A stretch of 64,000 nt of DNA from Eubacterium_G segne (GTDB lineage Bacteria; Bacillota; Clostridia; Lachnospirales; Lachnospiraceae): positions 1 to 64,000 of the forward strand of contig NZ_JACOOZ010000007.1 in NCBI RefSeq assembly GCF_014287775.1, read 5' to 3'. The translations under genes were made by a program, and so were the position numbers. Of the stretch, positions 35,345 through 44,441 are shown piece by piece. Every line of letters begins with the position of its first letter. The first letter of the stretch is position 1. The notes below the pieces were generated by a model. It saw only the letters and a program-made list of their open reading frames with translations, was not told the origin of the DNA and made no database searches.

Positions 35345-36514
35345 TTATTTTGCTGTTGTTTCTTCAGCTGTTGTTGCCTCTGCTGTTGTAGCTGCTTGTG
35401 TTGAAGCCGGCTCTGTAGTAGGTGCTGAACCCTTTTCTACCTTAACATTATCAGCAATAATATCAATAATCTGCTGCATAGCTACCACATACTTTAAGCT
35501 GTCTGTACCGTAACTTGCACCATAGTATGAATCATACTGTGCTTCTAATGACTCAACCTCCGTAGAATACTGCTTTGCAAGTTCTTTTGTCTTTTCATCG
35601 TAAATCTTGTCAAAGTCTACACCCTCTTTTTTAAGGATTGCAAATGGAATCATCTTAGCCTTCATAGCTTTCTTAACATCATCATCCCAATCTTTGTCTG
35701 ACATGCTACATGCTTCCTTATATGACTTTAAGTCTGTGTTGTAATTTGACTGGATAAATGATTCAAATAATGATTCATATTCAGTAATTGATTTGTCATT
35801 GTATTTAGTTACCTTACACTTATCAACATATGATTCCCAAACGCCGTTCATAATCTTGTTGTTTCTTAAATTCTTCTTTAAGTAATCCTTGTATTCTGAA
35901 ACCGTTGTAAGCTTCTCTGTGCTGTAATTTTCTTTTACAAACTTATCATTAAGTTCAGGCTTTACTTTTTTCTGAAGTGATTTTACAGTAAATGTAAACC
36001 AAACATCTTTTCCTGATAAATCAACATTTTTTCCATCAATCTGAGTTGTTTTGCCATAATTTGATGGGAATTTAAGTTTCTTTGTAAACTTGTCTCCAAC
36101 CTTATGACCCTTTAATGCTGCAACGAAACCATCAATCATTGTGCTTCCGCCTACTGTTGATGTAGCCATATCAGCTGTCTGATCCTGTGCACTACCACCA
36201 TCAAATACAACTTTCTTTCCGTTTACTTCTATCTGTCCCTCAAAATCGAATACAACAGATGAGTCATCTTTAACTGTTCCCTTCTTTTCAGTCTTAGTAG
36301 TTGAATGACTTGATAAATCCGAATCTATAGATGACTGCACTTCTTTATCTGTTACGGCTATATCATCCTCATATACTACCAATCCCTTATAATCTGCCAA
36401 TGAGATTGTTCCGTAATCTGTGGCAATTCCCTTTGAGTCCTTTGAAGAACCACATCCTACAAAACTTAATGCCATAGTTGCTGACAAAGCAACTGCTAAA
36501 AATTTCTTAAACAT
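35345..36514 (-). CDS. Trigger-factor-like FKBP-type lipoprotein
   Basis: The 389-residue protein has a lipoprotein signal (MFKKFLAVALSATMALSF) with the lipobox VGC, so Cys21 would be lipidated. An FKBP-like domain sits at about 80-180, with VVFDFEGQIEVNGK and MIDGFVAALKGHKVGDKFT. A helical trigger-factor C-terminal-like region follows, then a low-complexity Thr/Ala/Glu tail. It is predicted to fold exported proteins at the outer face of the membrane. The FKBP aromatic pocket is only partly preserved, so isomerase activity is uncertain. The ATG follows GAGGAGAAACTAGTAAA. Confidence 0.78.
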   Translation of the reverse strand: MFKKFLAVALSATMALSFVGCGSSKDSKGIATDYGTISLADYKGLVVYEDDIAVTDKEVQSSIDSDLSSHSTTKTEKKGTVKDDSSVVFDFEGQIEVNGKKVVFDGGSAQDQTADMATSTVGGSTMIDGFVAALKGHKVGDKFTKKLKFPSNYGKTTQIDGKNVDLSGKDVWFTFTVKSLQKKVKPELNDKFVKENYSTEKLTTVSEYKDYLKKNLRNNKIMNGVWESYVDKCKVTKYNDKSITEYESLFESFIQSNYNTDLKSYKEACSMSDKDWDDDVKKAMKAKMIPFAILKKEGVDFDKIYDEKTKELAKQYSTEVESLEAQYDSYYGASYGTDSLKYVVAMQQIIDIIADNVKVEKGSAPTTEPASTQAATTAEATTAEETTAK

Positions 36515-36622
36515 TTTACTAGTTTCTCCTCTTTTAAATTTTGTGCTTAGCTTCTAATTTCATACATAATGCATAAAATCAATCGCTCTTTTAACACATA
36601 TGTCATTAATTTTACCACATTT

Positions 36623-36660
36623 GTTTAATTATTAAAAGTGTTTATTTTTAATAATTAAAC
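36623..36660. promoter_or_regulatory. 15-bp perfect inverted repeat before the lipoprotein gene
   Basis: GTTTAATTATTAAAA (36623-36637) and TTTTAATAATTAAAC (36646-36660) flank an 8-bp centre. There is no T run after it on the minus strand, and a TAAAAT -10-like box follows it. An operator or an AT-rich structural site is more likely than a terminator. Confidence 0.4.
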
Positions 36661-36751
36661 TGTTCGTAAAGATACAAAAAGTACAGATAGTGCTAACAAC
36701 TATATGTCAACGCTAACTGCACTCTTCTGTTTATATTACGTAAAGATAATA

Positions 36752-37612
36752 TTAAAGCTTCTTTCCTGTAATTTTCTCATATCCTTCGAGATAAATTGCA
36801 ATTGTTTTGTCTTCAACTTCTTTTGGAAGTGTCCAATTGTTATCCTTGTTTGCCTTAAGCCAGTCTCTTGCAAACTGCTTATCAAATGAAGGCTGTCCAT
36901 GTCCCGGTTCATATACATCTGCCGGCCAGAAACGTGAACTGTCAGGTGTAAGCATTTCATCACCAATAACAATGTTTCCATTTTCATCCAAGCCAAATTC
37001 AAACTTTGTATCTGCTATAATAATACCACGCTCTAATGCGTAATCTGCACATTTCTTATAGAGAGCAATTGTGTAATCTCTGATTTTTGAAGCATATTCC
37101 TCACCTTTACCAGGGAATTCCTTTTCTAATACTTCAATACTTTTTTCGTATGAAATATTTTCATCATGATCACCAATTTCTGCTTTTGTTGATGGTGTGT
37201 AAATCGGCTCAGGCAATTTATCTGATTCCTTTAATCCCTCAGGAAGTTTAATTCCACAAACTGTTCCATTTTCCTGATAACTTGCCCAACCACTACCTGT
37301 AATATATCCGCGGACAATACACTCTATTGGAAGCATCTGAAGTTTCTTGCACATCATGCTGTTTCCATCAAACTTAGGCTGTCTGAAAAATTCAGGCATA
37401 TCATTTACATCAACTGAAATCATATGATTAGGTACAATATCTTCTGTCATGTCAAACCAGAATTTTGACATCTGTGTAAGAACTGTTCCCTTCTTTTCAA
37501 TTACATTTTTAAGAATTACATCAAAACAGCTGATTCTGTCAGTTGCAACCATAATAAGGCTGTCACCATTGTCGTAAATTTCCCTAACTTTTCCTTCTTT
37601 AATAGGTTTCAT
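36752..37612 (-). CDS. purC: Phosphoribosylaminoimidazole-succinocarboxamide synthase
   Basis: SAICAR synthetase: joins aspartate to CAIR with ATP in purine synthesis. The 286-residue protein opens KEGKVREIYDNGDSLIMVAT and has the ATP/aspartate signature IIADTKFEFG (about 203). GDEMLTPDSSRFW follows near 221. It is the longer form seen in Clostridia. The start has GAGAGGAAACAAA before it. It follows purB on the same strand, but a strong terminator and the 72-bp array lie between them, so it may need its own promoter or read-through. Confidence 0.94.
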   Translation of the reverse strand: MKPIKEGKVREIYDNGDSLIMVATDRISCFDVILKNVIEKKGTVLTQMSKFWFDMTEDIVPNHMISVDVNDMPEFFRQPKFDGNSMMCKKLQMLPIECIVRGYITGSGWASYQENGTVCGIKLPEGLKESDKLPEPIYTPSTKAEIGDHDENISYEKSIEVLEKEFPGKGEEYASKIRDYTIALYKKCADYALERGIIIADTKFEFGLDENGNIVIGDEMLTPDSSRFWPADVYEPGHGQPSFDKQFARDWLKANKDNNWTLPKEVEDKTIAIYLEGYEKITGKKL

Positions 37613-37642
37613 TTTGTTTCCTCTCTTTCATTTTATATTCTG

Positions 37643-37846
37643 CATATCGTGTAAATCCACGAATTGCTTCGTTGCTTCGCAACTTGCACAATTCTGCACA
37701 CACTCTGTCTTTTACATATCGTGTAAATCCACGAATTGCTTCGTTGCTTCGCAACTTGCGCAATTCTGCACACACTCTGTTTTTTACATATCGTGTAAAT
37801 CCACGAATTGCTTCGTTGCTTCGCAACTTGCGCAATTCTGCACACA
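37643..37846. repeat. 72-bp tandem repeat array B (2.8 copies)
   Basis: CATATCGTGTAAATCC recurs at 37643, 37715 and 37787, exactly 72 bp apart. Each unit contains nested inverted repeats: CGTG/CACG, GAATTGC/GCAATTC and GTTGC/GCAAC around TTC. Because 72 is a multiple of 3, several frames stay open through it, which creates false ORFs. It fills the purB-purC gap after the purB terminator. Confidence 0.9.
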
Positions 37847-37897
37847 TGCGGATTTTCAAAATTTTCTTGCGAAAATTTTTTCATCCTTATGTGTTTG

Positions 37898-37957
37898 AAG
37901 GTTGTTAATAAAATAACTTTTCTCAGCGAGCTGGAAAAGTTATTTTATTTCAACCTT
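37898..37957 (-). terminator. Long hairpin after purB
   Basis: AAGGTTG with CAACCTT forms the outer stem, and a 16-bp AT-rich inner stem (AATAAAATAACTTTTC with its complement) closes it. It starts just after the purB stop. The 3' arm is T-rich on the minus strand. Confidence 0.65.
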
Positions 37958-37962
37958 TGGAT

Positions 37963-39393
37963 TTACACGTTTATTTCCGCGCTCATTCCAAGTATGTCTT
38001 TGTTTGCCTCTAAAATAGGATTTATTTCACTGGCAAGGAATTCGTCTACCTGTTCTGGTGAACGTCCCACATACTTACTTGGATTCATGGTTTTCTGAAG
38101 GTCTTCTAATGACATGTTGAAAGCTTCATCATTAGCAATAAGTTCAAGGAGGTTGTTATCAAGCCCCTTCTGCTTAACGTTAGCTCCTGCCTCCATTGAA
38201 AGTTCACGGATTTTCTCGTGAAGTTCCTGTCTGTCTCCTCCTGCCTTAACTGCATCCATCATAATATTTTCTGTTGCCATAAACGGAAGTTCACTCATAA
38301 GTCTCTTTTCAATAACCTTATCATAAACAACCAATCCATCTACAACGTTTAAGTACAAATCTAAAATTCCATCAATTGCAAGGAATGATTCCGGAACACT
38401 AAGTCTCTTGTTAGCTGAGTCATCTAATGTTCTCTCAAACCACTGTGTAGCTGATGTAATGGCAGGATTTAATGCTGTAACCATTACATAGTTAGCCAAT
38501 GAAGCAATTCTCTCGCTTCTCATTGGATTTCTCTTATAAGCCATAGCTGATGAACCAATCTGATTTTTTTCAAAAGGTTCCTCAATTTCCTTTAAGTGCT
38601 GTAATAATCTGATATCATTTGAGAACTTGTGAGCACTTGCTGCAATACCTGCTAATATATTAAGAACTCTTGTATCCATTTTTCTTGAATATGTCTGTCC
38701 TGATACAGGGAAGCACTTCTCAAATCCCATTTTCTTTGCAATTTTCTTTTCTAATTCTTTAATCTTTTCATGGTCACCCTCAAAAAGTTCAAGGAAACTT
38801 GCCTGTGTTCCTGTTGTTCCCTTACTTCCTAAAAGCATCATTCCATCTAATACATAATCTAAATCATCTAAATCAAGCTTTAATTCCATAAGCCATAATG
38901 TTGCTCTTTTACCAACTGTTGTAGGCTGTGCCGGCTGAAAATGTGTAAAGGCAAGTGTAGGCTGTGATTTATATTTATCAGCAAACTTAGCTAATTCATT
39001 AATTACATTTATAAGTTTCTTTCTAACAAGTTTAAGGGCTTCAGTCATTACAATAATGTCTGTATTGTCCCCAACATAACATGAGGTTGCACCAAGGTGA
39101 ATAATTCCCTTAGCTTTAGGACACTGCACACCATATGCATACACATGTGACATTACATCGTGACGTACGATTTTTTCTCTTTCTTTTGCAACATCGTAAT
39201 TAATGTCTTCTGCATGTTCCTTTAACTCGTCAATTTGTTCCTGAGTAATGTTGAGACCTAACTCCATCTCTGATTCTGCAAGGGCAATCCATAATTTTCT
39301 CCATGTTTTAAATTTCATGTCAGGTGAAAAAATGTACTGCATTTCTTTACTTGCATATCTCTCTGATAATGGACTGTTATATCTGTCGTTCAT
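37963..39393 (-). CDS. purB: Adenylosuccinate lyase
   Basis: Cleaves SAICAR to AICAR and adenylosuccinate to AMP, each with release of fumarate. The 476-residue homotetrameric enzyme has the family signature GSSAMAYKRNPMRSERI (about 282), TFN-type catalytic His in HLGATSCYVGDNTD (about 98) and TLAFTHFQPAQPTTVGKR (about 152). Start ATG with AAGGAGGATTT before it. It begins 27 bp after purF, with a small AGCGCAAAGCGC element between. Confidence 0.95.
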   Translation of the reverse strand: MNDRYNSPLSERYASKEMQYIFSPDMKFKTWRKLWIALAESEMELGLNITQEQIDELKEHAEDINYDVAKEREKIVRHDVMSHVYAYGVQCPKAKGIIHLGATSCYVGDNTDIIVMTEALKLVRKKLINVINELAKFADKYKSQPTLAFTHFQPAQPTTVGKRATLWLMELKLDLDDLDYVLDGMMLLGSKGTTGTQASFLELFEGDHEKIKELEKKIAKKMGFEKCFPVSGQTYSRKMDTRVLNILAGIAASAHKFSNDIRLLQHLKEIEEPFEKNQIGSSAMAYKRNPMRSERIASLANYVMVTALNPAITSATQWFERTLDDSANKRLSVPESFLAIDGILDLYLNVVDGLVVYDKVIEKRLMSELPFMATENIMMDAVKAGGDRQELHEKIRELSMEAGANVKQKGLDNNLLELIANDEAFNMSLEDLQKTMNPSKYVGRSPEQVDEFLASEINPILEANKDILGMSAEINV

Positions 39394-39420
39394 AAATCCT
39401 CCTTGTTGCGCTTTGCGCTG

Positions 39421-40863
39421 TTATTTCTGATATACGCCTCTAATATCTTCAGTAGGCGGTTCTAACGGATATTCTCCCGTAAAGCAACCTTTACATATAG
39501 CCTGTCCTCCGGACAGTTCCTCTAATCGTTCAACCTTTAAATAACCAAGGCTGTCACAACCGATTACATCTCTTATTTCATCTATGGTTCTATGATTTGC
39601 AATAAGCTGATCCTTAGATGGAATATCTGTTCCAAAGTAACATTCACTGATAAATGGCGGTGAACTGATACGCATATGAACCTCTGTAGCTCCTGCATCT
39701 CTTACCATCTGCACAATTCTGTCACTTGTAGTTCCTCTTACAATTGAGTCATCAATCATAATAACTCTCTTGCCTTTTACTACTTCCTTTAACACATTTA
39801 ATTTAACACGTACACTTGACTCCCTGCTTTTTTGCTGTGGCTTAATAAATGTACGTCCCACATAACTGTTTTTAACAAATGCTGTTCCATAAGGTATTCC
39901 TGACTGCATTGCGTATCCCATTGCTGCAGCATTTCCTGATTCCGGAACACCAACTACTATGTCTGCATCCACCGGACTGTCCATTGCCAAGAACTTACCT
40001 GCCATAATTCTTGAGTCGTAAACATTTACGCCATCAATATATGTATCCGGTCTTGAAAAATATATATATTCAAAAACACATCTTGCCTGTTCATCCGGTT
40101 TAAGACACATAGACTTGTCAGAACGTATTCCTTTTTCGTCTATGGTTACTACCTCTCCCGGTTCAACGTCTCTTACAAATTCTGCACCAATAGTATCAAG
40201 GGCACAGGTTTCTGACGCAAGAATGTAAGCGTTATCTCTTTTTCCAATGCAAAGGGGTTTAAATCCATATGGGTCTCTTGCACCAATTAATTTTCTAGGG
40301 CTGGATACAACTAAAGCATAGGCACCTTTAAGTTTTTTCATTGCATTTACTACTGCCTGCTCAGCTGTTTTGGTTTTGATTCTTTCTCTTGCTATAAGAT
40401 AAGCAATAACTTCTGAATCGATGGTTGTTTGAAAAATAGCTCCTGTATATGCTAATTCTTCACGAAGTTCATTGGCATTAATAAGATTTCCGTTATGGGC
40501 AAGCATCAATGTACCCTTTACATAGTTAAGTACCAATGGCTGTGCATTACCTGGAATGCTGTCACCTGCTGTGGAATATCTGCAATGTCCCACGCCTATA
40601 TTTCCCTTTAGACTGCTAATATTATTCTGGTCAAAAACTTCATTTACAAGTCCCATTCCTTTTAACAGGTCTACTTTTCTCGGGCCTTTGGTGTCTGATA
40701 CTGCAATACCACAGCTTTCCTGTCCTCTGTGCTGGAGTGCAAATAATCCATAGTAAATAGTGGAAGCAACATCATTGCCATCAAAATCATAAATACCGAA
40801 CACTCCACATTCTTCATGAGGCTTATCCGGTTCCCAAGTCATACTAACATCTCTCTGTTCCAT
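39421..40863 (-). CDS. purF: Amidophosphoribosyltransferase
   Basis: First committed step of purine synthesis: PRPP plus glutamine gives phosphoribosylamine. The 480-residue protein has the type II glutaminase domain first, with the nucleophile cysteine in HEECGVFGIYD (about residue 19, after a propeptide-like start). The PRTase domain follows, with the PRPP loop VIMIDDSIVRGTTSDRIV near 345. Late cysteines (CKGCFTGEYP) fit the iron-sulfur-containing Bacillus-type enzyme. The ATG at 40863 has GAGGGAG before it; a TTG at 40878 would overlap that site. It is the first gene of purF-purB-purC. Confidence 0.95.
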   Translation of the reverse strand: MEQRDVSMTWEPDKPHEECGVFGIYDFDGNDVASTIYYGLFALQHRGQESCGIAVSDTKGPRKVDLLKGMGLVNEVFDQNNISSLKGNIGVGHCRYSTAGDSIPGNAQPLVLNYVKGTLMLAHNGNLINANELREELAYTGAIFQTTIDSEVIAYLIARERIKTKTAEQAVVNAMKKLKGAYALVVSSPRKLIGARDPYGFKPLCIGKRDNAYILASETCALDTIGAEFVRDVEPGEVVTIDEKGIRSDKSMCLKPDEQARCVFEYIYFSRPDTYIDGVNVYDSRIMAGKFLAMDSPVDADIVVGVPESGNAAAMGYAMQSGIPYGTAFVKNSYVGRTFIKPQQKSRESSVRVKLNVLKEVVKGKRVIMIDDSIVRGTTSDRIVQMVRDAGATEVHMRISSPPFISECYFGTDIPSKDQLIANHRTIDEIRDVIGCDSLGYLKVERLEELSGGQAICKGCFTGEYPLEPPTEDIRGVYQK

Positions 40864-40875
40864 TATTTTCTCCCT

Positions 40876-41007
40876 CAAAAAATAAAAGAGAAGAATGAAA
40901 ATAAATCTATTTATTTTTCACCTTTCTCCTTCATAAGTCTAAAATATTTTTCAGTTGCGGCTTTGACACCACGCATACATTATAATTCTAAGGTGAAAGA
41001 AAATCAA
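40876..41007 (-). promoter_or_regulatory. purF promoter and terminator-type leader
   Basis: TTGATT (41002-41007), a 17-bp spacer and a perfect TATAAT (40979-40984) start a leader of about 110 nt. Its 3' half (40888-40928) is a hairpin of about 18 bp, starting GGAGAAAGGTGAAAA, followed by TTTTATTTTTT. This is a terminator ahead of purF, so the operon is probably attenuated. A 21-codon frame, MRGVKAATEKYFRLMKEKGEK, starts within a few bases of the expected transcript start and ends inside the 5' arm. No guanine-riboswitch core is visible. Confidence 0.6.
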
Positions 41008-41133
41008 TACTGATTTTGAAGGTGAAGATGCATGCGTAAGATGCGTGTTTTTGAAGCGCTTTTGAAGTGGAAGATGCGTGGAAGATGCAAGGGAAATACA
41101 AAAGTAATGCTTGATGTGAGGGTTCTGTAATAG

Positions 41134-41217
41134 TTGAAATTAACTCTAGTGAGGTGTACCGGGCTACTATTGTAGCTGAAATTAACTCTAGTGAGGTGTA
41201 CCGGGCTACTACATAAT
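41134..41217. repeat. 42-bp tandem duplication
   Basis: GAAATTAACTCTAGTGAGG and the following GTGTACCGGGCTACT occur at 41136 and again at 41178, almost identically. The surrounding 41008-41298 region holds no gene; 41030-41100 has loose GAAGATGCG direct repeats. Confidence 0.85.
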
Positions 41218-41298
41218 AAATAAAATATGAATTTCTACCGGGATTTAACTATAAAATTGCTATTTTCCTGGTTAATTGTCTTGCCCATAACTATAAAC

Positions 41299-41342
41299 AA
41301 AAAAAGGATCAAATCCTGCCTAATCGCAGAACTTAACCCTTT
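41299..41342 (-). terminator. Terminator of the gatCAB operon
   Basis: A 16-bp stem with four wobbles, AAGGGTTAAGTTCTGC with GCAGGATTTGATCCTT, and a long T run. It lies about 155 bp after the gatB stop. Confidence 0.8.
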
Positions 41343-41496
41343 TATGTTTTGAACTTAATTCTTTTATAGTCATCCGGGAATGATACAATTTAAAATTCCT
41401 ATAGATTTTTTAAATTGTCCCTGGCATGGGTTCAATCCAAAACACCTATTACCAGAACACCCTTTCCCTATTCCTCTATTTAATTTGCTGTCTTAA

Positions 41497-42927
41497 TTAT
41501 AAAAGTTCCTTTAATAATTTATTTACCACTGCCGGATTTGCCTTACCCTGAGTTGCCTTCATAGTCTGACCTACTAAAGCACCAATTGCCTTACCTTTTC
41601 CGGAGCGTACATCTTCCACTGCCTTTGGATTTTCCTCAATAACTTTCTTTACTATTTCTCTTAAAGCATCCTCGTCGTTATCCTGCTTCATGCCATGTTC
41701 TTCCACGTACTTTTCAGGATCAACGTCTGTCTTAAACATTTCTTCAAAAACTTCTTTTGCAGCGCCTCTGTTGATAACACTATCTTCAATAAGCTTAATA
41801 AGCTTTGAGAGATTTGCTGCTGAGAACTTTATCTGGTCAGGATCAATGCCTTCCTCCTTGCAAAGTCTCATTGTTTCGCCCATAATCCAGTTACTTACTT
41901 CTTTAGGCTTGTTGCCAAGGGCAACTGTTTCTTCAAATAAATCAGCTAAAGGCTTATACAATGTGATAATATCCGCATCATATTCAGGAAGTTCAAACTC
42001 TTCCACATATCTTGCCATTTTTTCGTCCCTAAATTCAGGCTCGCGGGATTTTACTTCCTGAAGCCACTCTTCACTGATAATTACAGGAACTAAATCAGGG
42101 TCAGGGAAATATCTGTAATCCTGAGCATCTTCCTTCGAACGCATTGCGTAGGAATACTCCTTTGTATCATCCCATCTTCTTGTTTCCTGAATAACCTTCT
42201 CACCTGCTTCAATTAAATCAATTTGTCTTTCCGTTTCATTTTCAATGGCACGGGCAATTGCCTTAAATGAGTTAAGGTTCTTCATTTCAGTTCTTGTACC
42301 AAATTCCTTAGCTCCAACCTCTCTGACTGATAAGTTTACATCAGCTCTCATGGAACCTTCATTAAGCTTACAGTCAGATGCTCCAAGATACTGAATAATC
42401 AGGCGAAGCTTTTCAAGATAAGCAACAACCTCATCTGCACTTCTCATATCCGGTTCAGATACAATTTCAATAAGAGGCACACCTGAACGGTTTAAATCCA
42501 CTAATGAGCAATCGTAAAAATCGTCATGAATTAATTTTCCCGCATCTTCCTCCATATGAATTTCATGTATCCTAACCTGCTTAGTTTCTCCATTATCACC
42601 TTTGATTTCAACGTATCCGTTAGTACAAATAGGCTTGTACAACTGGGAAATCTGATAGTTTTGTGGATTGTCCGGGTAGAAATAATTCTTTCTGTCAAAT
42701 TTTCCGTTTCTTGTAATGTCACAATTTGTAGCAAGTCCTACTGCCATTGCGTACTCAACCACCTGCTTATTTAAAACAGGGAGTGAACCCGGCATACCTG
42801 TACAAACAGGGCATGTATGTGTATTTGGTGCTCCTCCAAATTCCGTTGAACAGGAGCAGAATATTTTTGTTTTCGTTGCTAACTCTACATGAACTTCAAG
42901 TCCAATGACTGTCTCGTATGCTTTCAT
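41497..42927 (-). CDS. gatB: Asp-tRNA(Asn)/Glu-tRNA(Gln) amidotransferase subunit B
   Basis: Phosphorylates mischarged Glu-tRNA(Gln) or Asp-tRNA(Asn) so that ammonia from GatA can form the amide. The 476-residue protein has GLEVHVELATKTKIFC (about 9-24), the zinc cysteines CSCSTEFG and CPVCTGMPG, LVDLNRSGVPLIEIVSEPD near 145 and the C-terminal YqeY-like tail that binds tRNA. The start has AGGAGGGAGCAAA before it and lies 11 bp after gatA. Confidence 0.96.
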   Translation of the reverse strand: MKAYETVIGLEVHVELATKTKIFCSCSTEFGGAPNTHTCPVCTGMPGSLPVLNKQVVEYAMAVGLATNCDITRNGKFDRKNYFYPDNPQNYQISQLYKPICTNGYVEIKGDNGETKQVRIHEIHMEEDAGKLIHDDFYDCSLVDLNRSGVPLIEIVSEPDMRSADEVVAYLEKLRLIIQYLGASDCKLNEGSMRADVNLSVREVGAKEFGTRTEMKNLNSFKAIARAIENETERQIDLIEAGEKVIQETRRWDDTKEYSYAMRSKEDAQDYRYFPDPDLVPVIISEEWLQEVKSREPEFRDEKMARYVEEFELPEYDADIITLYKPLADLFEETVALGNKPKEVSNWIMGETMRLCKEEGIDPDQIKFSAANLSKLIKLIEDSVINRGAAKEVFEEMFKTDVDPEKYVEEHGMKQDNDEDALREIVKKVIEENPKAVEDVRSGKGKAIGALVGQTMKATQGKANPAVVNKLLKELL

Positions 42928-42938
42928 TTTGCTCCCTC

Positions 42939-44411
42939 CTAATCTCTTTCTTTGGCAATATCACATCTGTTGTAGTCTCTTGACTGTTCAAATGCATATG
43001 CTGCTCTTATTATATTATTTTCCTTAAAGCAGTCTCCAATAATCTGCATTCCAATTGGAAGTCCCTTACTATCCATGCCGCAAGGAACCGAGATTCCCGG
43101 AAGACCTGCTAAGTTGACGGAAATAGTATATATATCTCCAAGGTACATTTTAATCGGGTCTGACAAACTATCCCCTAACTTTGGTGCTGTAGTAGGTGCC
43201 GCCGGTCCGATAATCACATCATACTTAGCAAACGCCTCATCAAAAGCTTTCTTTATTAAGGCTTTTGTTCTAAGTGCCTTTAAGTAATATGCATCATAAT
43301 ATCCTGAACTTAAAACAAATGAGCCAAGCATTATTCTTCTTTTTACTTCCTCACCAAATCCTTCAGAACGTGTTTTTTTGTACATATTGTGAAGACCGTT
43401 ATATTCCTTAGTTCTATAGCCATATTTTACTCCGTCAAATCTTGCAAGGTTTGAGCTTGCCTCTGCTGCCGCAATAACATAATATGCAGGAATGGCATAT
43501 TCAACCAGACTTAAATCAAACTCTTCAACTATGGCACCTTTTTCTTCTAATACCTTTACGGCATTCATTATGCTTTCTTTAACTTCTTTATCAAGACCTT
43601 CTCCAAAGTAATCCTTCGGAATACCAATCTTCATTCCCGCCACATCATCAACAAGGGCTGATGTAAAATCATATTTTTCTCTTTTAACTGATGTAGAATC
43701 CTTTGAATCATATCCTGCTATTGTTTCAAGAATGGTAGCACAGTCAGTAACATCCTTTGCTACCGGTCCAATCTGGTCAAGAGATGAACCATAGGCAATA
43801 AGTCCGTAACGGGAAACTGTTCCGTATGTTGGCTTAATACCTGTTACTCCACAGAAAGAACTTGGCTGTCTTATGGAACCACCGGTGTCTGAACCTAAAG
43901 CATATGAACATTCCTCTGCTGCAACTGCCGCACAGGAACCACCTGAAGAACCTCCCGGAACATGTTCCGTATTAAATGGATTCTTTGTTACTCCATAATA
44001 GGATGTTTCCGTTGTACTTCCCATGGCAAATTCATCCATGTTAGTCTTTCCTATTATAATGGCACCGGCTTCTTCTAACTTCAAAACCGCTTCTGCCGTA
44101 TATGTGGGATAAAAATTTGAAAGAATCTTTGAACTACATGTAGTTAAAACATTCTCTGTACACATATTATCCTTTATTGCCACAGGTACACCTGCAAGAG
44201 GTGATGTAAGTTTTCCTGCATCAATCTTTTTCTGCACTTCTTCTGTTTTTTTTAAAATCTCTTCCTTATTTAAAACAGTAACATAACTGTTAATGTTTTC
44301 CTCCACTGCTTCAATCTGGGCGAATGCATCAAGAACCGCATCTTTAACCTTAACTTCGCCGCTCTTAATCTTCTTTCCCAGTTCAACAGCTGTTAAACTC
44401 ATTAAACTCAT
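42939..44411 (-). CDS. gatA: Asp-tRNA(Asn)/Glu-tRNA(Gln) amidotransferase subunit A
   Basis: Glutaminase subunit of the amidotransferase, 490 residues, amidase-signature fold. The Ser-cisSer-Lys triad is visible: Lys in VPVAIKDNM (about 77), GGSSGGS (about 150) and the nucleophile in DTGGSIRQPS (about 174). I chose the ATG at 44411 because AGGAGATTTGTAT precedes it; the in-frame TTG at 44417 is in the spacer. It follows gatC by about 30 bp. The secreted amidase at 32866 is a distant relative. Confidence 0.96.
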   Translation of the reverse strand: MSLMSLTAVELGKKIKSGEVKVKDAVLDAFAQIEAVEENINSYVTVLNKEEILKKTEEVQKKIDAGKLTSPLAGVPVAIKDNMCTENVLTTCSSKILSNFYPTYTAEAVLKLEEAGAIIIGKTNMDEFAMGSTTETSYYGVTKNPFNTEHVPGGSSGGSCAAVAAEECSYALGSDTGGSIRQPSSFCGVTGIKPTYGTVSRYGLIAYGSSLDQIGPVAKDVTDCATILETIAGYDSKDSTSVKREKYDFTSALVDDVAGMKIGIPKDYFGEGLDKEVKESIMNAVKVLEEKGAIVEEFDLSLVEYAIPAYYVIAAAEASSNLARFDGVKYGYRTKEYNGLHNMYKKTRSEGFGEEVKRRIMLGSFVLSSGYYDAYYLKALRTKALIKKAFDEAFAKYDVIIGPAAPTTAPKLGDSLSDPIKMYLGDIYTISVNLAGLPGISVPCGMDSKGLPIGMQIIGDCFKENNIIRAAYAFEQSRDYNRCDIAKERD

Positions 44412-44441
44412 ATACAAATCTCCTAATGTTTATAAAAACTA

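Noticed and set aside
37599..37908. Several short open frames over array B on both strands
   Set aside because: A 72-bp period keeps frames open on both strands by chance; no start signals and no protein-like sequence.
40864..40878. TTG start of purF
   Set aside because: It overlaps the Shine-Dalgarno of the ATG at 40863.
40929..41000. Guanine riboswitch in the purF leader
   Set aside because: The leader between promoter and hairpin is too short and lacks the two conserved loop sequences of purine riboswitches.
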